Origin: Phoronis australis
Lineage: Eukaryota; Phoronida; Phoronidae
Assembly (NCBI GenBank): GCA_002633005.1
Contig: NMRA01000165.1
Coordinates: 596,489-654,489 of the forward strand
Reading direction: 5' to 3'
Length of the DNA: 58,001 nucleotides
Below, piece by piece: positions 10,689 to 21,600 of the stretch. Below the pieces are notes generated by a model. That model was not told the origin of the DNA and did not search any database. It saw only the letters and a list, made by a program, of their open reading frames with translations. How positions within the stretch are numbered: the first letter of the stretch is position 1; each line of letters starts with the position of its first letter. The position numbers were made by a program, and so were the translations under genes.

Positions 10689-11989
10689 GAATTTGTTTTG
10701 GTTCATTTCCTTTAATATAGCTGAATAAGATAACATATTCGTATTCACACAGCGACACTAATTTCTTGCAAAATTGAAGAGTTCACGCAAATCCACGCGA
10801 GATATTGCCATGTATGACACTCAGAATAAGCTATCGCAATAGCTTTTATTTGTGAATGAATTTTAATTCGATTGGTTTTATAACATACATGACAATACCA
10901 CAGAGGAAATAACTTTGTCGTCAGCTTTCGTAAATTTCTTGAGGCGCTTGTTATTATTGGTGCGTTTTGCACTATTTTTTTGGTAAAAAATATTTTTATT
11001 TGGCCAACCTACTGTCTCTTTTTCATCTCAGGAAATTTAGCATGTGACAATTTTAAATAGTCGGGATGTATTTCGAACATAAATTGTATTTCTTAAAGCA
11101 TATGCACTCGCACCTCTGAGACCGGTTCATTAACTCCTGTTGTGCATTGCTGGAGGTTTTATTGTCTTGTAAGTGGAGGGAAAAAAGCCGGCTACTGCGC
11201 TTGTGTGTAATGCTTTATTGTTTCAAAAAATTAACCACAAAACAAGAAACAGAATAGTTACAGCGCATACCATAGACCGAACTGTGCTAATATGAAAAGA
11301 TGGGGTACAACCACACCTTAAACAAATTAAAAAAAAACACTAGCATAAATACTCATCAAGTGGGTACATTAATTTGACTGCACTAAAATGCGTTCATAAC
11401 TAGGGGTATTTCCGCTGAAGTGCAATGCACATTTGTACAACATGTACATATCAGTTTTAAGCAAGCGCAATTCGAAAGTGCATGCAACTACGAGGCTATA
11501 CATCATGCATAAGTGACGAGAAATAATCATCACTCTCACTCTACAGAAAATGTCGGGAACAAAGAGGCCTCCAACGGTTACCTACACGCAGAGCCACGTC
11601 ATCACAATACTAAATTTCTGCAGCTGACTCTACATATCGCCTCTCAAAACTACTCAATTCTAAATTATAATTACATTCAAAACAACGAATAGGCCATATA
11701 TCTCTTAGGTTGGCATAGCAATAGTCGGAGATAACATGTCTGTAATTTTGATAACCAGACTGATGCCCGTTATTCAGTAAAGAACACCGGTTCTCAAAAT
11801 GCGGGCACGTTATATCCGACCATTACCGATAGCCACTATACAAATATTACATTACTGTTCTGTCTCCAACAACAAACGTAACTTATGCACAGGTCAATGC
11901 ACAGTGGTGAACTTAGTATTTACGATTGCATTTTTGACAAAACCCTTCTTGCTATGCATCATCTCCAAAACTCATCGCTGACGTTCTCG
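10689..11989. other. 3' flank of gene 1, no gene recognised
   Basis: The stretch is A+T-rich. No coding motif was seen on either strand. The leftmost part may be the 3' UTR of gene 1 if the TGA at 10686 is used. The right part could contain the decayed integrase end of the adjacent minus-strand BEL/Pao element, but nothing is recognisable. Confidence 0.5.
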
Positions 11990-12316
11990 CAAAGAGTAGT
12001 TGTACTCTGAGTAATCACTGCCATATTGTCGGTCCAATATCCATACTAAAAAACCTTACCAACTTTAAACAAAGAGAAGTGCACATCTGGCTGCCGTTAT
12101 ATCAAACCTGGTACCGAAATATGCTTTGAAGAAGCAACTCTGGTTTTCCCTAACAAAAAGGAGCATTGGACGCCGTCACTCTCAACAACTAACCTAAGGT
12201 AATATGCAACGCCTTAACCCGCCTCGCTGCCATCCGGAAACACGTGACTCTGGCGTATCACCACCTTCCCAAACCCAAGGGTAACAACACATCCGTTACT
12301 CTTGATTTCCTTAAGT

Positions 12317-12658
12317 TTACAGACATATGTCAAATGCAGCCTCCAAGTGACTAAACCAGTTCCACACTACTTGTCGACCCAACCATAACACTTTCAGCTT
12401 AAACTTTTTAGAAATCTTCCCTGGAGAACAAACAAACAGCAAACCCGATTGGGTCAAAAAGAGAACTCGCAACCGAGAGGCTATTTCTCGCAGAGAAATA
12501 CTGAACCCAAAGTAATCAGATTGTAGGAACCAATACATGCCTAACGAACGTCCAAGCAAACCGTCGCAAGCCAAATTTAAAGTACGCTCTCCTTTAGCTC
12601 CGTCATCTTCAACATTAGCACCCAAGATTTCTCTACTGTTACTGATCCACATAGCCAA
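12317..12658 (-). pseudogene. BEL/Pao pol fragment (post-RT region)
   Basis: A 113-residue frame has WISNSREILGANVED at its start and KVLWLGRQVVWNWF towards its end. These correspond to the BEL/Pao region between the RT fingers and RNase H. It lies in a different frame from the RT fragment at 12798. Confidence 0.7.
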
Positions 12659-12797
12659 ACTGAAACAACATAACTTGCACAGAGTCGAAATAAGTGCAAT
12701 CGCTTCATCAGCACAGTCAACAGTCTTCAGAAAAATCGTCTATACGTACAAACTGATTATAGCTACATGTGAGCCGATGGGAAAACGAACACCATTA

Positions 12798-13058
12798 TCA
12801 ACAGCACGACGCTGAATATCCTGAGGAGACATTGCCAAACAGATGGACCTTTATCCTGTAAGTCTTGACATTACCAGACAAATACCTCGCTGGAAACCAA
12901 AAGAAGCGGAAGCAGTTAAAATCTGCAGGAATCTGACTTGATAATACATTGTCTCTATGTGGGCTGTTAGTGTTACTACCCTTGGAGAAACTTAACAGGA
13001 CACCCGCCAAATTATTAGTCAAGTCTGGATCCGTAAGTAAGATGTCATTCAGAGTCAT
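12798..13058 (-). pseudogene. BEL/Pao reverse transcriptase fragment
   Basis: An 86-residue frame carries LNDILLTDPDLTNNLAGVLL and, further on, NCFRFFWFPARYLSGNVKTY then VHLFGNVSSGYS. This is the palm region of BEL/Pao RT. The YVDD catalytic box is not seen in the same frame. Confidence 0.75.
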
Positions 13059-13813
13059 ACCAACGAACTTTGCTCCTCAGTCATAAAATACTCTTGCCTG
13101 GTTTCTTTGGGCATTGCACCCTATGGCGTGGGACCCACAAAACATGACTATTACATCTGGACACGTCTGATTCGGGGATCAATTCCCCATAGCATTTTCC
13201 ATAGACAGTATTCATAAATTGTGTGTAGCCTAAGAGAAAATCATCGTCAAGCAATCATTTTACGTCTAGGACTCTTCAAACGTTGGAAGGCAACGGACCC
13301 GTTACCAGGCACTAACCAACTTCACCGTATCGGAACAGAATACCAATTTCGTAATGATCATTAAATCACACAAGCAGACGAGTGCACCTTACTCATGAAA
13401 TGTTCTTCAACAACACTTCAGGAAGATCCATATCAACCATCGCCTGAATAAGCTTGCCCAGACGATCCAGCTGCTCATGTTCTTGAGTGGAGATGGCGTC
13501 TGCTTTGTTGAGTGAAAGAGTCACTTCATGATCACCCAACCTAGTAGAGCTCTAGAGGAATGGGGAGCATCCCGCGGTCCAGTCCAATCTTGAACAAGAG
13601 CATAAGTACCTGGCACATCATTGGCTAGTAACAACTCAATCTATTCAACAGTTTCACATCTCTCAAATGAGGTCATTTATCAATATCATCATTTGTAGGT
13701 ATATGGTGCTTGGATAACAGCATAAAATGTTTGGAGTACAGCACTGGCAACTCTGCTATGCCAACACTATCAGCGCTGAACCTTCAATCTGAAGGCTACA
13801 TGTACTAACCGCT

Positions 13814-14179
13814 TTACCCTTGAGAGAATGACAACCACTCATAGTGCTTTCCGGTGATCCTAAGAAGTTTTAACAAGACTTCTGAACTGATAGAAACACT
13901 GTTCCTAAGATCCAGGGAAGCAAACACCACTTCAGACTTCAGGAAATTCTTCGAACCCACGTCAACAGGGATGCCACAGTGGAGCCCATAAGATGCAGTC
14001 TTCACCTGTATCGAAGCTTCGTCACCTGCTGACACTTCCCTAGCTGGAGAAATAAACTCAGAAGGCAAGGCACTAGGATGACGTCCATTACATTGTTCAC
14101 AATTCATAGCCTTATGGAAACTCCATTTCTTATAGCCAAAGTGAAGGCAACCGAAGTGCACGCCAAGAAATGCAGACAT
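13814..14179 (-). pseudogene. BEL/Pao gag/protease-region fragment
   Basis: A 121-residue frame begins beside the second Cys/His knuckle (MNCEQCNGRHPSALPSEF). It continues through a linker to SEVVFASLDLRNSVSISSEVLLKLL, which resembles the start of the protease region; the catalytic DSG is not intact. Confidence 0.6.
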
Positions 14180-14271
14180 TTAGACTGTGCTTACCGTTAC
14201 AATACATACACCGTGCACTGGGGTTTCCATTCGGTTCAGAACAATTACTTCCTAAGTCAGTTCTGTTAGAA

Positions 14272-14508
14272 TTACCACTGACAGCATGTTAGCTGACATA
14301 GTCTCCACATCACATATATAGCTCTTTTGGCTTCAGTTTTCTCTGACTTTTTCAACTTCTCTAAGGTAATGTCGTCACCACTCTCTTTGTAGATTTGAAC
14401 GATACATTGCCATATGTGGTGAATATACAAGGTCAACTGAGCCACTGTCTTACCGGTACTCATACTATCCGCGTATTCTAACACCCTAATAGCATGCTCC
14501 ATACCCAT
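14272..14508 (-). pseudogene. BEL/Pao gag-like fragment
   Basis: This 78-residue, charged, helical frame immediately precedes the zinc-knuckle region. It has no enzymatic motif. It is assigned by position and composition only. Confidence 0.45.
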
Positions 14509-14983
14509 AACGGCTTTGCAGCACTCAACCAGAAAAATACTGAAATCTCCAAGTTATTCAGATTTTATCGAGCAACACGCAAACCAATTCTTGACGTACC
14601 CATGTACTATCACATGAGAGTCCCCATATCTATCCTTCAAGTCGCAAGAGCTAACTTGTAAATGTTTGCCATAAGTGAAAGCTCTGACACTATTCTATGA
14701 GCCTCCCACAGGTTAATTGCTCTAAATAGTCCATACGCTCGTTGTCAGCTATTATCAGCTCAAACGAGCAAAACTGCCTTTAACATCTGTTGTATTCAAC
14801 AGCTCACCACTGAGCTTGCATAAGTTCTTCAATAAGTCGTAGAGGACTAGAGTGGCCCTTAACTTTCGAGCCTTTGTCTGAGTCGAGTCTGGATTCGGAG
14901 AATAGACAGTGGAGTTTTCACTGATACATATTTACCAGTTACTGTGTTTTGTGGTCTAAGAGTTACACGATATGTATGCAGAG

Positions 14984-15060
14984 GAGACAGTTTAGCTCAG
15001 TGGTGTGAGCTCCGGAGTCCTTTTTGGAAGAACCGGGTTCGAATCCTGGCTTTACTGACT
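14984..15060 (+). repeat. tRNA-like sequence (SINE head or tRNA pseudogene)
   Basis: There is a good A box (TAGCTCAGTGGTG) and a perfect B box (GGTTCGAATCC, 15036-15046) at tRNA spacing. D and T stems can form, but the acceptor stem does not pair and the anticodon arm is poor, so it is not a functional tRNA. Confidence 0.6.
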
Positions 15061-18000
15061 GACAATAGAGCAATGCACTAAGGTATCTTCTACTCCTCTG
15101 AGCTCGGTCTTTCTAATTAATGTATGCAAGGGAGTAAGTGATAACCTGGATATAATGCAAATGTGATTTCTGGGGCATTTTCATATTATCATCTAGTATA
15201 TGCATGAACGTCAATTTCAAACCACCATTGCATTTTTCAATTGGCTCATATTTTTCTCTTACGAGACCAAAGTAACTGGCTCAAAGACGAACATGTTGTG
15301 ATACGAGAACCATTACAAGCAATGTTAAATCTGTGTTTTTTATTTTTCTAAAATGTTTACTCTTATGTAGTGTTTTAACTCGTTGCTTTATCGAATTTTT
15401 TTGTTCATTTTGGTCTGTGATTTGTCAAAAATTGATGAAATGATGTATTTTTAGTTATTTTTAATTTTAAAAAACAAATCCACCTGATAACAAAAATAGT
15501 GTTTTTTATCTCATCACTGGTGACGGGATTGCCTGTGCTGGTCTCGACCGGATGACAAATCCCACATAAGTAGGAAATGTCACTGCAATAATTCCTGAAT
15601 TATTAGAATAACGAATATTAATGACAGCAATAGATATTCATTACAGTAATTAATCAGAATCCATGAGTAACAATAGTAATAAGCGTTTATTTCAGTTGCA
15701 ATTATTTATGGACAGTAGTTTTTCCTGGTTTCTGATTGGTTGTAATAGTTTGTTACAGATTTAATCGGACTTATCTCGTGCGCGCCTGGCCAACGATAAC
15801 CGGGTTGGGTGTGGATCTGATCATTTGTTAGTCATAGCCTTCTCTTAGTAAATTTGAAGGTGGTTGTGACTAAATTAACAATATAGCTCGCGTGCTTTTT
15901 GTGGATTTTGAAAAACACAAGATGGAAAATTTTGTTAAAAGTGATGCAAGCGGGCGCTTTTAAGCACCAAGAGGCAGCTTTAAAAATGAGTCGGGGTTTA
16001 GAGCAGCACAAAATAGACTTTTTGGCTTTCTCAGTAAACCAGATGCACGGATTATTGAGTTCGCATATAAGAGCTACTTTCAATGATCGAAACGTATTCG
16101 TGGAAATAGCATCAACTCCACAGAGAAGAAGATTGGGACTGACTGCAAATTAGATTCCATGTAGTTGACATACAGGAAAACCACCACGGGGCACAGAATG
16201 GAACCTTAGGGGATGTACATATCTCTTTTAAATTGGTAGCCCTGTCACGGGCATCTGCTGGTCAGATAGGAATGAAATAATTTAATACGGTTGTGAGTAG
16301 GACCAAAAGATTCTCATTTACTGATTAATATTATGGTCTTCCGTATAGATCAATTTTTGTAAGTCAATTAAAACTATGATTTCATTGCTTTTTCGAGCAT
16401 CCAATGCTAATTTTTGCGTCCGTCAGGTTAGTCAAGGGCGTTTTAGTGAACAACATATTTGGCGTTATCGATTATGACGAAATTAATCGTGCAGTACACC
16501 ACGATGCATTTTCGTTTTAGAGAACCACCAGAGTCTGAGGAAAATGCGAGCGACACAAGTGATGAGCTGCCTAACCAAATGTTATCGCAAGACATTTGAG
16601 CATCGGCATCCGCCCCACCGTACAGCTGAATCTGACATTGGAATACTCGCTTCGATATCAAAAGCTGTCGTAGCCCAGCCGTAGGAAAATTTTCTAACAC
16701 TGTGGAAGTGAATCAATGCGAACTGAACTTTGCAAGATTTACAGAATGTCGGAGTTTCCAACATGTAACTGGTTTCTTAAAATAAATGTGTTAGTCTCAG
16801 TCATTAGTTAGTCTCAACTTCGTTGTTTTACTTTATTTTCCAAGGTTTTTCAACATGGCGTGACCGTTTAAAAGTTGCCATAGAGGGTTTTTACCTTTGA
16901 AAAGCAGGGGAATATATTTCTCCAGGTGTTTCTTGTCAGGGCACCAATTATAATTTCTCGACTTGGTTGTTCGTATGATGACGTTCTCCCTACACAATGA
17001 TTACCCACAATACAGCATTAAGTGGTTTGCGTTCTGTTGTTCCTCAACCTTGAACACGAAATCAGTCAGCGTTTCGGCGTTGGTTTTCCTGTTTTGGGTG
17101 GCCATTCGTATCGGACGACAACAAGAAAAGTGTTGAGAGACGGAAGGGATTCTTAGAGGGCTTCTAGTAAAAATATCGCCTATCGTTTCTATGTTGTCCA
17201 AGAAAAGACATTACAGCATTAAGAACAGGTAAAATTACTACTAGTAGTCATGAAATTTGTCTCAAGTTTTGTTAACTCAAATTTGAGAGGAATTAGTTTA
17301 CGTTCATGAAAAGTGACGGTTTCTTTTAATTTGCTTGAGCCTAGGGTCATCAAGCTTGCTTGTCACGGCGGGTCATTTTAGGTACCAAGCATGGTTTCAA
17401 GAACTGCCAGTTCTATCCCACCCCTTAGAACAATTTTTATATGAGCAAAGAACGTGTTGAAACATGTTTTATTGCGGCAAGCATTTTAATTTCAAAGTTA
17501 TAATTCCTTTGACAGAAGGTGTGCATACATTTATTTGGATACTTAAAATTGTTACCAGCCAGCATGAAAGATATTGCATTCTAATTCGTTCCATTACTTA
17601 TTTCAAGACGAAGGTCTTGGACATTCCGTGATCTACTTTCAGTTTTCTGGTCTCTACTACAGATTTTTTAAATTAATTAATCCAAAAATCAAAATGCTTA
17701 CATTCGACCATGATCAGAACAGTTTTTGTATCAAAGTTTGCCGCCTGTACCTAAATATTCAGCGTTTATGGGTATATGGAAGTCTTTGTCAAAAGCCGTA
17801 CGTCTATAAGTACGTCGGATGTTATTTTTTAGTACACAGTCACTTAAAAGGGGCTTTATGGTAGTTGAGTGTGAATGCGGTCTACTGTTGTATTTACGTT
17901 AGTCGTAATGGTTCGTTCATTTCTAGAGTACAGCGTCGCATTTGAAGCTAGGACTGCCTTAGCTACGTACCCGACTGGGCGTACATGTATCTTTGATAAA

Positions 18001-18257
18001 ACGCCAGTGATAGAGTACAGCGGTTGGAACATGTTTATTATTCATGCAAACTAAGAGTTGATACGAATCAAGTAAGCCAACTGAAAAATGATAAGGACTT
18101 ATGTCATTACTTTGGACTCTTCATATTTATGACATCTTGACCGGTGGGAAGATATTTATGTGAGACAATTGACCCTGTTGAGAAAGTTTTGTGTCTTTAT
18201 AGTAGGGTTGGAAAAAGTGTGAACAGCAGAAGGCATTTTGATAGTGATAACTTCAAA
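15061..18257. other. intergenic DNA between BEL/Pao relic and SLC22 gene 2
   Basis: No gene is recognised. The frames at 15832-16153, 16443-16764 and 17574-17864 lack motifs. The proximal promoter of gene 2 should lie immediately left of 18258, but no convincing TATA or initiator could be singled out. Confidence 0.5.
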
Positions 18258-18674
18258 ATGGAGAAGAAAAACGTGATGTCCAAGAAAATTGGAAAGAAAG
18301 AAAAGAAAATACTTGAATTTGAGGACATTTTACGATTGATTGGTAAATGGGGACGTTTTCAAAAGTATCAGCTGATGATGCTGGGAGCCGTTGTAATAGC
18401 TACAGCTTTCCATAACCTCGGTATGGTTATGCTTGGTGCTGTTCCAAGTCACCGATGCGCGGCGGATTCAGAAGACAGTGGCAATGTGACGTCGCTTGCA
18501 GTCATTGCCTTCACGAATAGCAGCAGTGATGACGAAAGTAACCAGTGCAGCGTTGTTGTGTTTAACGAAACATTCATTGGCTACAACAGCTCTGGTGTAA
18601 TGACGCCGTGTTCTCTGGCTAGTGGGAAATGGCATTATGACAGAAACGTTTTTACTAGGACAATTGTTAGTGAG
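18258..18674 (+). CDS. SLC22 gene 2, exon 1
   Basis: The exon encodes residues 1-139. A lysine-rich N terminus (1-18) is followed by FEDILRLIGKWGRFQ, the family's amphipathic lead-in to helix 1 (about 39-62), then the PSHRC motif and a large extracellular loop. The loop has four N-glycosylation sequons (N76, N87, N103, N110) and Cys67, Cys97 and Cys118. It ends in phase 0 at a GTAAAG donor. The loop composition is typical of organic cation/carnitine-type SLC22 proteins. Confidence 0.9.
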
Positions 18675-21600
18675 GTAAAGTTTTTCTTTGAATTATTTTT
18701 TTTTCGAATGAAATGACATAATCGGCGGCCATTAAGCTCGAATAAAATGCTCAAAACTGAAAATAATGAGACCATTTTATCCCAGACAACACTCCAACAA
18801 GAGCTTTTTTATCAAATTATTTCGATTTCCTACGCGAATGTTATTCGTTTGCTTTCATTTTCCCAAACATCTGCGAGGCCAGTGATCATCGTCACGTTTT
18901 CGGCCTTTTCAGAGCGGATTTGGCCATGTAGGAGAATAAATTTTACATAATTTTGCCGCTGACTGGACGAGATCAACTGAAAATTTCTAGGAATTAGTGA
19001 AGGATGCAGTCGGCTACATAGTCAAAGAAAATTTTACCAAAAGTAAACATGAATGTCAAACTATTTCTCATACACGGGAGAGGAATGAAAATTCATCTGG
19101 CTACAGGAGCAAGGTCGGCATTTCTAGAAATGCTCAATTTATCCCGCGCGGACGTCCAACCCTCGATTTCGTTACGTATTCTTATTCTAGGGATTTTACT
19201 CGTTGAGTATGCTTTAGCTCTTAGCCTCACGAGATTAGCCATTGCTTGTTTTCATACCGACTTTGATGAATGCTACACACCACCTTCTTCGGCGGCCATT
19301 TTCACGGTGCCCAGCAACGAAATAGCCGATGAGGTCGCATTCTTGATTTCAGATAAATTTAGTCAGACGTTTTTGATAGGAAAGATCGATTTTTAATACA
19401 TTCATTAAAACACAACATATTTCGTTGTTTTATAGCTCTTGGCAAAGTGAACAATTTCAAGAAGTTAATCTTACCTACAGGCAACCCGCTAAATGCTTTT
19501 CCTGCTGTAAAACCGATTGCTGAGCTGAAATAAAGATAGGACCTACTGTAATGCTTCAAATATTACCAAAGTTTCTTTTCGTTAGTCTTACCCGGTATTA
19601 TGTTGGAGAACGGCATTTCTGAAAACTTGCTTGTACTGAGATCTCATTAGTAACAGATCAGTCAAAATGACGAAAGCCCTGATTTTTCAACTAATATTTA
19701 AAATCAAATTTTAAAACTTTTGCATGACATTTTTTACCTGGGTATGAAAGTTCTGTGTAATAATTTAGACATCTACGCACGGTTTATGTTAAAGGAAAAC
19801 GCATTTTGTCAACCGTAGTACATTCGAATCACGGCTTCTACTAGAGAGCGACCTCTATTGTTGCTAAGAACATTGTAACACAAGTTTCAAATTGACGCCA
19901 TGTTTTGTAAGGACTTTCTTGATGTTAATAGTCTTCCAATAAACTTCCGTTTTAGAATCGCAGACATTGGCTTGAAGTTTGACATCACCTAATATTTGTG
20001 ATATTTACATTTAGTGGGACTTGGTGTGCGAATCCAAATGGATGGGAGCTTTCTCACAAATGATCTATTTCATTGGATATTCAGTCGGATGTCTCGTCGT
20101 CAGCGATCTTTCTGATAAGTATGAAATTTACTTTGGGCTCTCGTTCAGTCATCTGGGTTTTATCAAGATTGCATTAATAAAAAGCTGCACTTTAGTAACA
20201 CCTTCATGTACGCGCGTTCTTCATCACATTTCATCAAATAAAATGACCATTGATTTGAAAGTTTGGCGCTGTATTTTGAAATAATTATGTATTCCAGTGA
20301 GCGTATTTTTCACAAATGCAAATAATGTTGCAAATGCAATTTCTCAACACAGGGTTATATTGTTATACCAGACAGCAACAACTGGGCAAGTTATTACACC
20401 ACTCTGTCCCAGACATAACACATCTCAGATAAGCCCAGCATAAGCACGTGATTGCAGCGATACTCTCAGTGGGCTCTGAGCTGGCAATTTTATATTGCCT
20501 TCTTCCATCTGATGTATTTTTCGAAAGTTCCCGCGTTTAAAGTTGTTCATTTTTGTGTGTAATTTATGAATGAATTTGGTGAAAAAATTTCAAAATGTTG
20601 AAATTAAGAGTTCGTGCAAGAGGCGTTATCATTAATAAAAACATTGTTTCAGTTACTTTAACAGACACTTTTGAACACTGTTGTTACGCTCAACTAACTG
20701 AACGAGCAAAACAGTAGTAAAACTAAGCGATAATTCCAGACTCCTGGAAGTTTTGCAAAAAAATGCTCTCTGGCGCATGTTATTATTGCAAATACATTTT
20801 TAATGTCTGCATTTTTATGACCAAATTAAGACCAACATATGTAATACCCTGGGATAATCCGTTTTAAATGATACTTTTTGTATATGAGACAAAGATGTTT
20901 AATTTATTCTGGTGTCCGCGGTAGATGTATATACATATACCGCGGATATCAAAATATATAATCTGCATCTACCACGGATAACAGACTCAGGTTTCTCAAT
21001 TTGTGATTGGCTAATGTTCTTGTTGTTTACTGCGCCCTCCATAGCCTTGTTCCAGCTTCCAGCGCGCAGTCGCCATCGTGCAAGGCGAAAATTTAACCAC
21101 GCCCCTGACTTCAGTATTGAGTTCCTTATTTGGAAAATCTCGTTGCCATTAACCAGCGGACACGAACATGGAATCAAAATGTAAAAATTATGGCCATGGG
21201 GAAGCAATCTGTGCCCATGTGATTGTCAGGAGGGCTAGCCTTCGTTCCTCAGTTACTCGACGATATCTCAAGGACCAATCGTGAACCATAATAAATCGGA
21301 GCCGTCTAGTCTCCGCTATGGCACTATAGTCTATGCCCTCTACTGCTCCACACAGTTTAATCCATAAAAACTTCGTTTTTTACTGCCAAATGGCCAGCTT
21401 AAAACGTGGAATCTTTCTAAATAATGAATAAGAAAGACCATATTTAGTTACACAAGGAGTCTGTAAATTGCCAGATGAAGGAACTCACCTAGCTCAGAGC
21501 CAACTGATATGGCCTAAAGGTAGTAGCTGCCAACCAACTTTTATCTGAAAATTTAGTAGCCCAGAGGGTTCCTAAAACAATATGTGTATTGGCTAAAGTA

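Larger units (their letters stand above)
11990..14515 (-). mobile_element. decayed BEL/Pao-type LTR retrotransposon
   Basis: Read on the minus strand, from high to low coordinates, the order is as follows. A gag-like helical frame lies at 14272-14508. Zinc knuckle CMYCNGKHSLNVC is near 14190-14230, and a second Cys/His stretch ends CEQCNGRHPSAL at about 14075-14110. Reverse transcriptase fragments follow at 12798-13058: NDILLTDPDLTNNLAGVLL, then IPADFNCFRFFWFPA and YRIKVHLFGNVSS. A 12317-12658 frame has WISNSREIL and LKVLWLGRQVVW. RNase H remnants GVAYYLRLVVES, CSFLLGKTRVA and YWTDNMAV run down to about 12020. These are BEL/Pao signatures. Frames change repeatedly and stops interrupt every domain. 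No LTR pair or target duplication was recognised, so both ends are approximate. Confidence 0.78.

Noticed and set aside
12537-12815. Plus-strand 92-codon frame
   Set aside because: It is antisense to BEL/Pao pol fragments and has no motif of its own.
15000-15060. Functional tRNA gene
   Set aside because: Both internal promoter boxes are good, but the seven-base acceptor stem does not pair.
16504-16599. Short acidic frame MHFRFREPPESEENASDTSD...
   Set aside because: It has only 31 codons and no exon borders or homology that I recognise; composition alone is not enough.
17574-17864. 96-codon plus-strand frame before gene 2
   Set aside because: It is A+T-rich, with aromatic/Lys-biased composition typical of non-coding frames and no motif.
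20912-21207. Overlapping plus and minus frames near 21 kb
   Set aside because: They lie in intron 2 of gene 2 over a palindrome and low-complexity DNA, with no motif.
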